Positions 9,004 to 17,500 of a DNA stretch of 64,000 nt are shown piece after piece. The stretch comes from Lacticaseibacillus kribbianus. Its GTDB lineage: Bacteria; Bacillota; Bacilli; Lactobacillales; Lactobacillaceae. Position numbers and translations under genes: made by a program. The stretch's first letter is position 1; every line of letters starts with the position of its first letter. The notes beneath the pieces are model-generated. The model was not told the origin of the DNA, ran no database searches, and saw only the letters and a program-made list of their open reading frames with translations. Location: assembly GCF_020180945.1 (NCBI RefSeq), contig NZ_JAIPUL010000001.1, positions 62,001 to 126,000 of the forward strand. The letters are read 5' to 3'.

Positions 9004-9756
9004 TTAGATGTAGTGGATGGTGACGTCGCCGATCTTGAAGTCGCCGGTCAGGTACACGGTCGGGCCGGTGCCGGTCGGCGTCACGCCCTTTTCCTCGAGG
9101 TCGCCGATGAAGGCGTTCAGGTGGGACTCGATGCGCCAGTCGCGCGGCACGTAGAGGCTGACGTCGCCCATGGAGCCCTGGATGTCGATGGTTGCGTGGT
9201 CGGCGGTGATGTGCGCCTCGTCGAAGTAGACCTTGGCGTCGCCCATGGTGACGCTGATGCTGGCGTGCTCGAAGTTGTCGGACTGGATGTAGCGCACCGC
9301 GCTGCCCATGCGCACCGCCACGTCGACCTGGTCGTCGTGGGTGGTGCTGGCGCTGTCGGTGAAGCGCTGCTCCCCGCCGCCAACCTCGATCTTGCGGCCG
9401 CCCTTGGAGATGATGGTCAGGTGGGGCCGGCGCTTCTTGTGCAGCGGCGCCAGGATCAGGCCGAGACCGATGCTCAACAGCGTGGCGCCGCCGAGCAGCG
9501 TCCACGGCACCAGCGGCTCGATGCCCAGCGGCTTGGCCCAGACCATGCCCAGGAAGGCCAGGGCGAACACGACCACCGGGGCGGACAGGTCGAACAGGCC
9601 CTTCAAGGCCGCCGCGCCGAGGATCAGGCTGGCAAGCCACGGCCAAAAGCCGATGGTGAAGCTCAGCCAGCCCATTTTGCTGGCGACCAAGACGCCGGCG
9701 CTGGCCAGGAAGAACAGGCCCCAAAACATGCGGCTCAGACTGGTTTTGACGTTCAT
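9004..9756 (-). CDS. LiaF-like membrane protein
   Basis: A 250-residue protein. The first half is four closely spaced membrane helices (about residues 10-110). The second half is a soluble beta-rich domain resembling the LiaF C-terminal/DUF2154 domain, with repeated short strands such as VTMGDAKVYFDEAHI. LiaF proteins inhibit cell-envelope stress regulators. The ATG overlaps the stop of the LytTR gene (TGATG), seven bases after AGGA, so the two are translationally coupled. I infer that it is the membrane partner that holds the LytTR regulator in check. A GTG one codon upstream is an alternative start. Confidence 0.8.
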   Translation of the reverse strand: MNVKTSLSRMFWGLFFLASAGVLVASKMGWLSFTIGFWPWLASLILGAAALKGLFDLSAPVVVFALAFLGMVWAKPLGIEPLVPWTLLGGATLLSIGLGLILAPLHKKRRPHLTIISKGGRKIEVGGGEQRFTDSASTTHDDQVDVAVRMGSAVRYIQSDNFEHASISVTMGDAKVYFDEAHITADHATIDIQGSMGDVSLYVPRDWRIESHLNAFIGDLEEKGVTPTGTGPTVYLTGDFKIGDVTIHYI

Positions 9757-10202
9757 CACGCATTCCTCATTTCATCTAGGCGTTCCAATAGTTGTTTGTA
9801 GTTGCGGCGCGAGGCGAAGACCTGCTTGTGCGAGCGGTGGAAGGCCACCTCGCAGTTGGAAAGCGAGCGGTTGACCGCCGCAATCTGGTCGAGGTTGACC
9901 ACCGTCGACTTGGCGATCTGCAGGAAGTTGTGCGGCAGGTCGGCCAGCGTCTCGTGCAGCGTGCGCTTGCTGGTGTAAATCTCCGTGGCGGTGTGGACCT
10001 GCAGCTGCCGGGCCTCGGTCTCGATGAACAGCACCTCAGTCAGCGGCAGGTAGAACTCGACGCCCCGCTTGTAGCAGGTGATGGTCGCCGGCCGCGGCGT
10101 CAGGAGCTCCTGGAGGCGCGCCACCGCCGGGTCGTCGGGCCGGCCGTGGATCACCACGGTGACGTCTTTCGCATCGGGATCCGGAACGAATTGAATGTGC
10201 AT
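9756..10202 (-). CDS. LytTR-domain transcriptional regulator
   Basis: A 148-residue DNA-binding protein without a receiver domain. Residues 1-45 are a short variable region; residues 45-145 match the LytTR beta-sheet DNA-binding fold (YKRGVEFYLPLTEVLFIETE, then TLADLPHNFLQIAKSTVVNL, ending with the RNYKQLLERL helix). ATG 10202 follows GAAAGGAGG. It is co-transcribed with the LiaF-like gene downstream. Stand-alone LytTR proteins paired with a membrane inhibitor are a recognised arrangement in streptococci and lactobacilli. Candidate binding sites are the three direct repeats at 10520-10570. Confidence 0.88.
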   Translation of the reverse strand: MHIQFVPDPDAKDVTVVIHGRPDDPAVARLQELLTPRPATITCYKRGVEFYLPLTEVLFIETEARQLQVHTATEIYTSKRTLHETLADLPHNFLQIAKSTVVNLDQIAAVNRSLSNCEVAFHRSHKQVFASRRNYKQLLERLDEMRNA

Positions 10203-10217
10203 GGGGCGCCTCCTTTC

Positions 10218-10256
10218 GTAGAGGGTGAGCGGTCGCGGGCTTAGCGGGGCGGGTGG
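10218..10256 (+). repeat. Truncated family-1 repeat (head only)
   Basis: AGAGGGTGAGCGG followed by CGGGCTTAGCGGGGCGG matches the head of the 123-127 bp family-1 unit described at 41325-41817. The central stem and tail are absent. It sits immediately upstream of the LytTR gene's ribosome site. Confidence 0.55.
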
Positions 10257-10359
10257 TCGCACCTGGCCGGTATTTCAAAGCACCGACCGCCTTCGACGCG
10301 GGCCGAGTAACCGGCCCGAAACCGGAAGCGCTGGCCCTGCCGCCTCGGAGCCCGGCCGG

Positions 10360-10436
10360 GTCGCTGGCGGCATTCCCAAGCGTCGCGGGCGAGAGAGAGG
10401 TGACTGCCCGCGGCGCTTGGAGGCACCGCCACCGAC
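10360..10436. repeat. Long imperfect palindrome upstream of the LytTR gene
   Basis: CCAAGCG-T-CGCGGGC (10376-10390) pairs with GCCCGCG-G-CGCTTGG (10406-10420). Flanking arms GTCGCTGGCGG (10360-10370) and CCGCCACCGAC (10426-10436) extend the stem. There is no T run on either side, so it is not an ordinary terminator. The rest of 10257-10515 is GC-rich with no gene that I can support. Confidence 0.6.
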
Positions 10437-10519
10437 TGGTTCAAGCATACCAGAGCGGGCCGGATTTGCACTCAACCAGTGCTTGAATCACCCGACGCTC
10501 TTATTACACGCCAAAAGCC

Positions 10520-10570
10520 GCGCGAACGGAACCTTTTTTGCGCGAGCGGTCGAAAAAGGGGCGCGAGCGG
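10520..10570 (+). promoter_or_regulatory. Three direct repeats spaced 20-21 bp, candidate LytTR binding sites
   Basis: GCGCGAACGG (10520), GCGCGAGCGG (10540) and GCGCGAGCGG (10561) lie in the same orientation, starting 20 and 21 bases apart. LytTR proteins such as AgrA bind paired direct repeats with about this periodicity. The site is some 120 bases upstream of the membrane protein/ABC exporter genes. Function is inferred. Confidence 0.5.
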
Positions 10571-10690
10571 TTGGTGGAGATTGACGCTATTTAATAGAAG
10601 AAAGCGCTTCATTTTTGCGGCTAAGTGAGAAGATACTGGCCAATCGGTGAGAGGTCTGCTATCCTGAACGCAACTACGGGAGGGATGCTT

Positions 10691-11149
10691 ATGTGGAAGA
10701 ATCGGGAGTGGCGGCGCTACTGGGTGCACCGGTACCTGGCCGCGGTTTACGCGCTGGTCTACCTCGCGGCGATGCTGGCGTTTTTCGCCCTGAAGTTCTA
10801 CCGGCTGAAGGCGACCAACGACCCGGCGTACCGGGCGCGGCAGCTGAACTACACGGCGTACGGCCTGAGCCGGCTGCACGGAAACCTGACGGCGCTGCAC
10901 CAGCCGGCGATGATCGCGCTCTTGCTGCTCGGCATTCTGGTCGGCCTGTGGCTCTTCCACAACAGCCGGGGGATGCCGGTGCGCGCCTACGCGGGGCTGG
11001 TGATCGCGCTGGCCGCGCTGGTGCCGCTTCTGCCGCCGTACACGGAGAACCTGATGGCGCGCCTGTACGTGTCGTGGGCGCTGATGGCGCTGGGCCTGGT
11101 CTGGCAGCTTTTGGTCGCCCGCGACGTGCCGCGGCCGCGCCGGGTGTGA
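10691..11149 (+). CDS. Predicted multi-pass membrane protein, paralogue of the gene at 6836
   Basis: A 152-residue protein with about four predicted membrane helices and no recognised family. It shares YRLKAT, LSRLHGNL and PPYTENLMARL in the same order with the minus-strand protein at 6836-7330. The start ATG 10691 lies seven bases after GGAGG; an ATG at 10685 is too close to the site. It ends 62 bases before the ABC ATPase gene. A possible extended -10 (TGGTAGAAT) precedes the ATPase, so co-transcription is not certain. The two paralogues bracket the LytTR/LiaF-like pair and the MFS gene. Confidence 0.78.
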   Translation: MWKNREWRRYWVHRYLAAVYALVYLAAMLAFFALKFYRLKATNDPAYRARQLNYTAYGLSRLHGNLTALHQPAMIALLLLGILVGLWLFHNSRGMPVRAYAGLVIALAALVPLLPPYTENLMARLYVSWALMALGLVWQLLVARDVPRPRRV

Positions 11150-11211
11150 AAACGCTACCCGCCGGCGCGGCTTAGTGGTAGAATGAGAGAAAATTAAAGG
11201 AGCGTGAGATT

Positions 11212-11904
11212 ATGCTGGTCGCACACGACCTCAGCTTTGGCTTCCGGCACCACCAGATTCTGAGCGGCATCGACTTTGCCCTGGCCCCGGGCGAGGTGGT
11301 GGGGCTGGTCGCTCCCAACGGCACGGGCAAAAGCACGCTGCTGCGCAACCTGACGGGGCTGTTGAAGCCACAAAACGGCAGCGTGACGCTCGACGGGGCT
11401 GACGCCTGGCGCAACCGCCGGGCCTTTTTGCGTCAGCTGTTTTTCCTCGAGGACAGCCAGGGCCTCTTCCCGTCTCTGACCGCGCGGGAACACCTGCGCT
11501 TCGTGGCGGACGCGTGGGGCAGCCAGGTCACGGTCGACGCGGTGCTCACCGCGCTGCACATGACCGCGTACGCCGACAAGCGCGTCGGCCAGATGTCCTT
11601 GGGCATGCGCCAGCACGTGCTGTTGGGGATGTACATGGTCGCAGACGCCAAGTACCTGCTGTTCGACGAGCCGCTCAACGGCCTGGATCCGACCAGCATC
11701 CACCTGTTCACGCAGATTTTCTCCAAGCTCAAGGAGCGGGGCAAGGGCATCATCATGTCCTCGCACCAGCTGGGCAACGTGACGGCGATGGCCGACCGAG
11801 TGTTTTTCCTCAAGGACACCCGTCTTCAGGTGTATGAGGCTGCGGGCATCGACCTGGACGCCAAGTACGACGAGCTGTACGGCGTGCAGGAGGCGGACTG
11901 GTGA
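11212..11904 (+). CDS. ABC transporter ATP-binding protein
   Basis: A 230-residue ATPase of an ABC exporter. Walker A (APNGTGKST) is near residue 37, signature LGMRQ near 130, Walker B (YLLFDEPLNGLDP) near 148 and the H-loop (SSHQLG) near 184. A strong AAAGGAG site precedes ATG 11212. Its stop overlaps the GTG of the next gene. With two downstream membrane proteins it forms a complete ABC-2-like exporter. The cargo is unknown; lantibiotic-type self-protection systems and other envelope exporters share this layout, but nothing here is specific. Confidence 0.9.
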   Translation: MLVAHDLSFGFRHHQILSGIDFALAPGEVVGLVAPNGTGKSTLLRNLTGLLKPQNGSVTLDGADAWRNRRAFLRQLFFLEDSQGLFPSLTAREHLRFVADAWGSQVTVDAVLTALHMTAYADKRVGQMSLGMRQHVLLGMYMVADAKYLLFDEPLNGLDPTSIHLFTQIFSKLKERGKGIIMSSHQLGNVTAMADRVFFLKDTRLQVYEAAGIDLDAKYDELYGVQEADW

Positions 11905-13025
11905 GCGGGCTCCGCTTCGCCGCCCAGCGCCTGTTTCGCGGCCGTGCCTGGTGGGTGCTTCCGCTGTGCCTGGCGGGGCTTCTCATGTGGGGCAACCTGC
12001 AGCGCGTCCAGGGGCACCAGGCGATGGGCGACATGCTCGAGTTCGGCGCCATGTACCAGCTACGCCTCCACTACGGCGAGACGCTGGCCAACTGGCGCCA
12101 GCAGCCCAAGCCGCGGCCGGTGCTGGCCAACCCGAGCGTCAAGGAGATGGAGCGCGACACGGACGCGACCGACGCTCTGAACCGCATGGTGCGCCTGGAC
12201 GAGTACGACGGGCGCGCCAGCCTGGTGAAGGCGGAGCTCAAAATGGACCGCTACTTCCTGCGCCGGGCCGCGGCGGGGCGGGGCAACGCGTACTTCGATG
12301 CCCTGACGCTGCAAAAGCGCGTGGCGGAGCTTGAGGCCAACCAAAAAGCGCACCGCACGCAGTACTACAGCCGCGAGCGCCGGCTGCCCGGGGCGCTGAG
12401 CCTGGCGCGGGCGCTGGCCACGGACACGCCGAGCACCTGGTTTGCCGTGCTGTTCTGCTTTTGGGCCGGGGTGTTCATCCTCGACGACAAGCGCGGCCGC
12501 ACCCGGGCCCTGATCGACCTGGCGCCGGTCGACAAGGGCGGGGTCTACGCCTGGCGCGCCGGGCTGCTGTGCGCGTACGGCCTGGCCGCCATCGCGCTGG
12601 TCAGCGCCGCGGCGCTGGGCCTTGAGATCCTGATCGCCGGGTCCGTCGGCTGGGACTACCCGCTGGCCTTCTCGCCGGACGGCACCCACGCCGCCTTGAT
12701 GGGGGCGGGCAGCTTCCTGCTGCAGGCGCTGGCGTGGCTATGCGGCGCCTTCGTGCTGATCGTCGGGCTGGCCACGCTGGTGCAGCAGGTCACGCGCCAC
12801 GTGATGGTGTCGCTGCTGGCCGTTTTGGCGCTGGTGTTGGTCGGAAGCGGCGTCGGGTGGGTCTGGTCGCCTTTGAGCTACCTGGACCTGCCGCGCGTGC
12901 TGCTGCCGGCGGCCGGCTACCAGCTGCCGCTGCGCCTGCCCGCCGCCGTCGCCCTGATGGCCGCAAGCGGCGCGGCGCTGATTGCGCTGAGTGCGGCCTG
13001 GGCGAGCCGCCGCCAGCGCCTGTGA
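11901..13025 (+). CDS. ABC exporter membrane protein 1
   Basis: A 374-residue permease. One N-terminal membrane helix (about residues 15-33) is followed by a roughly 130-residue extracytoplasmic region, then a cluster of about six helices to the C-terminus, an ABC-2-like layout. The GTG start overlaps the ATPase stop by four bases (GTGA), indicating coupling. Its architecture matches the next gene, and the pair probably forms a heterodimeric channel. There is no clear sequence match to a named exporter. Confidence 0.8.
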   Translation: MSGLRFAAQRLFRGRAWWVLPLCLAGLLMWGNLQRVQGHQAMGDMLEFGAMYQLRLHYGETLANWRQQPKPRPVLANPSVKEMERDTDATDALNRMVRLDEYDGRASLVKAELKMDRYFLRRAAAGRGNAYFDALTLQKRVAELEANQKAHRTQYYSRERRLPGALSLARALATDTPSTWFAVLFCFWAGVFILDDKRGRTRALIDLAPVDKGGVYAWRAGLLCAYGLAAIALVSAAALGLEILIAGSVGWDYPLAFSPDGTHAALMGAGSFLLQALAWLCGAFVLIVGLATLVQQVTRHVMVSLLAVLALVLVGSGVGWVWSPLSYLDLPRVLLPAAGYQLPLRLPAAVALMAASGAALIALSAAWASRRQRL

Positions 13026-13037
13026 GGGGGAACGCCG

Positions 13038-14114
13038 ATGAAAGAATTCAGATTGGAAGGCCGGCTGATGCGCCGGCGCTGGCTGCTGTGGCTGATTCCC
13101 GTTTTGGTCCTGGCTGTGCTGGGCTACCAGGTCGTGCGCGCCCAGCGCTCGACGATCCTGCAGGCCGACTCCCAGGCGGCGCTCGCCCAGGAGTTCGCTT
13201 GGACGGTGCCCAAGAGCCAGGTCGCGGACTTCAAGCGCACCATCAAGGAGAACCCCGGCAAGACGCTGACGGCCAACGCGCGCCAGTCGCTTGCCGTGTA
13301 TGACCGGCTGAAAAAGGCCGTGGCGGCCAACGACGGCTGGGCGTTCACCAAGGCCTACGCCGCGTACCAGCACCTGCAGGGCACGCCGGACGTCGCGCTG
13401 GACACCATGGTGGGCCGCCACATCACGCGGATCTCGAACTACGACCCGACCAAGCCGGCGCTCAACAGCCTGCCGACCGCGCAGCCGTTCCTGATCCTGG
13501 TGGCGCTCGCGTTCGGCGTGGCGCTGAACCTGACGGCGCTGACGCGGCGGCAGGAGGACGTGTTCGCCCTGATGCCGACGTCCAAGCTTGGCATCTACTG
13601 GCACCGGTTGGTGTGGACGGTGGCGGCGACGTTCGGCGCGTTTTTGCTCGCCAACCTGGTGGTGTTCCTGTACCTGGCGGCCCGCGGCGGCATCGGCCGG
13701 TGGGACTACCCGCTGCCCAACCGCATCACCGGCGGCACCGTGACGCTCGGGCTGACGCTTCTTGCCTACTTCGGCATGATGGCGCTGTGGGTCGTGGTGC
13801 TCGCGGCGCTGGGCGGCCTGGCGCGTACCCTCAGCCCGAAGCTCGTCACCGTGCTGGCCGTGCTTTTGGCGGTGCTGCTGCTCAGCCAGACCACCGTTTT
13901 CCAAAGCGGCACCATGCCGCACCTCGCGCTGTACTGGCTGCCCAACTACGTGCAGGTGTGGAACCCGATCGGCTACACGCTGTCGGAGGCGGCCGACCCG
14001 ACGTTAGGCAACGTCCTCTTCCCGCTGCAAAAGGCGATGCCGCTGCTCGCCGCCTACGCCGCGGCCTTCGCCGGCATCGGCGCGGTCATCGTGGCCGTCC
14101 GGCGGCGGGTGTAG
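13038..14114 (+). CDS. ABC exporter membrane protein 2
   Basis: A 358-residue permease with the same plan as its neighbour: an N-terminal helix (residues 15-32), an extracytoplasmic stretch to about residue 150, then six hydrophobic segments. It starts at ATG 13038, 12 bases after the previous stop, behind GAGGGGG. It is the last gene of the exporter operon; a family-2 structured element and then a strong bidirectional terminator follow. The residue pattern of the helices fits ABC-2-type permeases. The substrate cannot be inferred. Confidence 0.8.
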   Translation: MKEFRLEGRLMRRRWLLWLIPVLVLAVLGYQVVRAQRSTILQADSQAALAQEFAWTVPKSQVADFKRTIKENPGKTLTANARQSLAVYDRLKKAVAANDGWAFTKAYAAYQHLQGTPDVALDTMVGRHITRISNYDPTKPALNSLPTAQPFLILVALAFGVALNLTALTRRQEDVFALMPTSKLGIYWHRLVWTVAATFGAFLLANLVVFLYLAARGGIGRWDYPLPNRITGGTVTLGLTLLAYFGMMALWVVVLAALGGLARTLSPKLVTVLAVLLAVLLLSQTTVFQSGTMPHLALYWLPNYVQVWNPIGYTLSEAADPTLGNVLFPLQKAMPLLAAYAAAFAGIGAVIVAVRRRV

Positions 14115-14145
14115 GCCGCGGCTCCGGCGCGGGCGGGCCACCGCC

Positions 14146-14290
14146 TCCGGCTCCGGGGCGAGGCGGCAAAACGCGTGCGGCTCCCCTGAGCCCGAAGTAC
14201 GGTCTCAGGACCCGCCGTTGCAGTAAGCCGGCAAAATCGGCCGGCTAACTGCAATTTCACGCTGGCTCGCCTCGCCCCGGAGCCTCCGGC
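14146..14290 (-). repeat. Family-2 structured intergenic element, copy 1
   Basis: Outer arms GGCTCCGGGGCGAGGC (14149-14164) and GCCTCGCCCCGGAGCC (14269-14284) are perfectly complementary. Inside are two hairpins: CCTGAG/CTCAGG around a loop containing AAGTAC, and TTGCAGT..CCGGC/GCCGG..ACTGCAA. The second copy at 58433-58551, in the opposite orientation, has different but equally complementary hairpin arms. No gene is present in 14115-14520. Confidence 0.8.
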
Positions 14291-14439
14291 AGAGGGCCCG
14301 GCCGCGGCTACGCCCTGCACGGTGAGCTGCCTGACACAATGAAGATGCCGGCCTCGTCCTGGCAAACGGTCGCATCACAAGGGTCTGAAGGCGGGCCGTT
14401 GCCGCCGTGTGGCCGCCTCGCCTGTAATCGCTGGACCAC

Positions 14440-14490
14440 AAAACCCGGGACCCGCAACTTCCAATCGTGAAGTTGCGGGTCCCGGGTTTT
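14440..14490. terminator. Strong bidirectional terminator
   Basis: Perfect 22-base arms at 14440-14461 and 14469-14490 (outer AAAACCCGGGACCC, ending TTTT) with a seven-base loop. It separates the convergent ABC exporter and alpha-mannosidase genes, ending 30 bases past the latter's stop. Confidence 0.95.
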
Positions 14491-14520
14491 TAATTGCGTT
14501 TCATCGGTGATGGTGCGCGG

Positions 14521-17500
14521 TTACAGCGTGAACGCCAGGGTCAGCACCTGGTACGGCGTGGCGGCGACGGTGACGCTGCCGTCCGCGGCCGCCGTCAGCG
14601 GCTGCGGCTGGGTCTCATCCAGGCGCACCAGCGCCGCGGCCTTGGCCGCAAAGTTGGGCGTGATGGACAGCTCGGTGTCCACGCCCTGGAACTCGTGCAG
14701 GCGCAGGATCACGCGGGTCTGGTCCTCGGCCAGCTTGATGGCGTCGACCTCGACGCCGTCCGCCCCGGCCAGGGTGAACAGCTGCGGCTGCGCCTTGGCG
14801 TGGCTGACGGCCAGCGGCGCGTTGAGCAGCATCGCCTGCTGCTCGACCTGGCCCTGGGCAAAATCACCGGCGTGGGCGAACAGGCTGTACGTGAAGCGGT
14901 GCTCGCCCTGGTCGGCCTCGGTGTCCGGGTAGACGCCGGCCTTGATCAAGGACAGTGACAGGGTCTGGTTCTCCGCCGCGTAGCCGTACTTGCAGTCGTT
15001 CAAAAGCGCGACGCCGTAGTCCGGCTGCGACAGGTCGGCCCACTTGTGGCCGACGACCTCGAAGCGCGCGGTGTCCCAGCTGGTGTTCTTGTTGATCGGC
15101 CGGCGCAGGTTGCCGTACTGGATGTCGTAGGTGGCAAAATCGGTGCGGACGTTCAGGTCGAACGCGGTCCGCAGCAGCAGGTTTTGCTCGTGCCAGTCGG
15201 CGACGGTGACAAAGTCGATCCGGCGGCTGGCGTCGGCCAGCACCATGCGCTGGGTGACGGTGGAGTCGTGGAAGCGGTAGGTGAAGGTGACCACGGTCGC
15301 GGCGTCCTGGCGGGTGGCCGTGATGCTTTCGGCGGTCAGGTCGACCGCCTTGGCCACGTAGTCCTCGTCGATGTTCCAGTTGTCGAAGTTCATCGGCCGG
15401 TCCTCGTAGATGGTCAGCCGGTTGCCGGTCGCGCCCGGCAGCAGCACCTCGCGCTGGTTGTCGCGGTCAAAGACGCGCGTCAGTTGGCCCGCCGCGTTCC
15501 ACGCGATCAGGTAGTGGGCGGACTCGACGCTGTCGCCGCTCAACGCGGCGCTTTGCAAGTCGGCCGGGGTGAAGGTCAGCGCGGTGCTGGCCAGCGGCGC
15601 CAGCGGCACGTTCACCAGCCGGTAGCCGGTGTCGTCGCGCACCGCGGCGACCGGGGTGCCGTCGGCCAGGGCGAAGCGGCCTTCGCGCGGCTCCGCGATC
15701 TCGGCCTCGCCGGTTGCCAGCGTGCCGCTCGGGTTGGTCAGGCTAAGCTGGCCGCCGTCCGTCGGGGTCAGCGCCGCGATGGTCTGGTTCATGGTGGCGA
15801 CGTCTTCTCGGACGTCCTCATAGGTCTCCTGGATTGCGGAGCCCGGCAGCACGTCGTGGAACTGGGTCTTCATCAGGATTTCCCAGGTGCGATTCAGCTC
15901 GTTCTTGGGGTAGGCGACCCCGTCGAACACGCGCGCGGCCGTGCGGGCCAGCTCAAGGTTGCGCAGCGCGAACTCCAACTTGCGGTTGGCGCGCTTGACG
16001 AACGCCTGGGAGGTGTAGGTGCCGCGGTGGTACTCGAGGTACAGCTCGCCGGCCCAGACCGGGTAGGACTCGCCGTTTTGCGCGACCTGCTTTTCCATGG
16101 TGTCAAAAAAGTCGTCGACGCGCTCGTTTGCGATGCGCGGCATGCCCGGCAGCTCGTTGATCACGCGGATGTTTTCGACCATCTCGCGGGTCGCGCCGCC
16201 GCCGCCGTCGCCGAACCCGTAAGGCATCATGATGCGGTGGTTCAGCTGCTTGTCCTTGTAGGCGCGGTAGGACTGCAGGATGACGCGCGGCGTGATCTCG
16301 CCGTTGTAGGTGTACTTGAACATCTCCGGCTTGCTGTAGTCGTAGGTGACCTCGGTGGTGGTCAAGAAGTAGGTCAGGACCTCCGAGCCGTCCAGCCCGC
16401 GCCAGACGAAGGTGTCGTGCGGCGCGCGGTTGGTGTCGTTCCAGGAGATTTTGGACGTGACGAAGCGGTCGATGCCAAAGCCCTTCATGATCTGCGGCAG
16501 GGCGTACGAGTAGCCGAACACGTCGGGCAGCCAGAGCACGGTCTGCTTGGCGTTCAGCTTGTCTTGGAAGTAGGCGCTGCCGTACAAGAACTGGCGGGTC
16601 AGCGACTCGCCGCTCGGCAGGTTGGTGTCGGGCTCGACCCACGTGCCGCCGTCGGCCTCCCAGCGGCCGTCCTCAGCGTAGGCCTTGATCTGGTCAAAAA
16701 GCTCGGGCGCGCGCTGTTCGATGTAGTCGTGGACCTGCGGGGTGGAGTAGAAGAACTTGAACTCCGGGAACTCCTTGAGCAGGCGCAGCGCCGTGGTGAA
16801 GGAGCGCGTCGCCTTTTCGGCCGTGTGGCGGTAGCGCCACAGCCATGCGACGTCGATGTGGGTCTGGCCGATGGCGGCGACGTCAAAGCCGAGTTTTTGC
16901 CCGGCGTGCGCCTTCGTGAAGGCGTGGATGTCGGCCAGGGTTGCGGCGGCGTGCGCCGCGATGTCCTCAGTGGTGTCCGTGGCCCAGAAGAAGCGGTTGA
17001 ACGCGTTGCGAACCAGCCGCACGTAGTCGTACTTGAGCGGCTCGTCGTCGGCGAGCTCGGGAATCAGGTCGATGATGTTCCACAGGTAGGTGTAGGCGTC
17101 GCGGATGGTCTGGTGCTCCGGGCCGACCGCCGCGGTCTTGATCGCGTAGTGCTGCACCTTCTTGGGACCGCCGCCCTCAAGCCCGGACCACATCAGGACC
17201 GACACCACGAGGTCAACGCCCACCTCGGCAGGGTCGAGGAATAGCTCCTCATGGTTGGTGTCGACCGCCTGGTAGCGTTCGCCGTTAATGTAGGCGAGGC
17301 CCTCGTAGCCGTCGTTGTAGCCGTCGCCGGTGCGGCCGAGGTCAAGCCGCACGACAGTACGCTCCGCATTGGTTGGGTCCAGGTGCAGTGGGAACTGCAG
17401 CCAGTAGTACTGGTCGCGACCGGCCCAGCGGGTGCCGATGCCGGCGTCCTGCCAGTCGGCCTCCGCGTCCGTCGGCACCGCGCGGTGATCCGCCCGGGTG

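Noticed and set aside
10598-10612. GAAAGCGCTTCA as a cre site (also at 56953-56964)
   Set aside because: It is one base short of the cre spacing and mismatches key positions at both ends; I do not call CcpA sites there.
10625-10690. Longer N-terminus for the membrane protein at 10691
   Set aside because: The in-frame upstream start has no ribosome site and would include the strong GGGAGG site inside the coding region.
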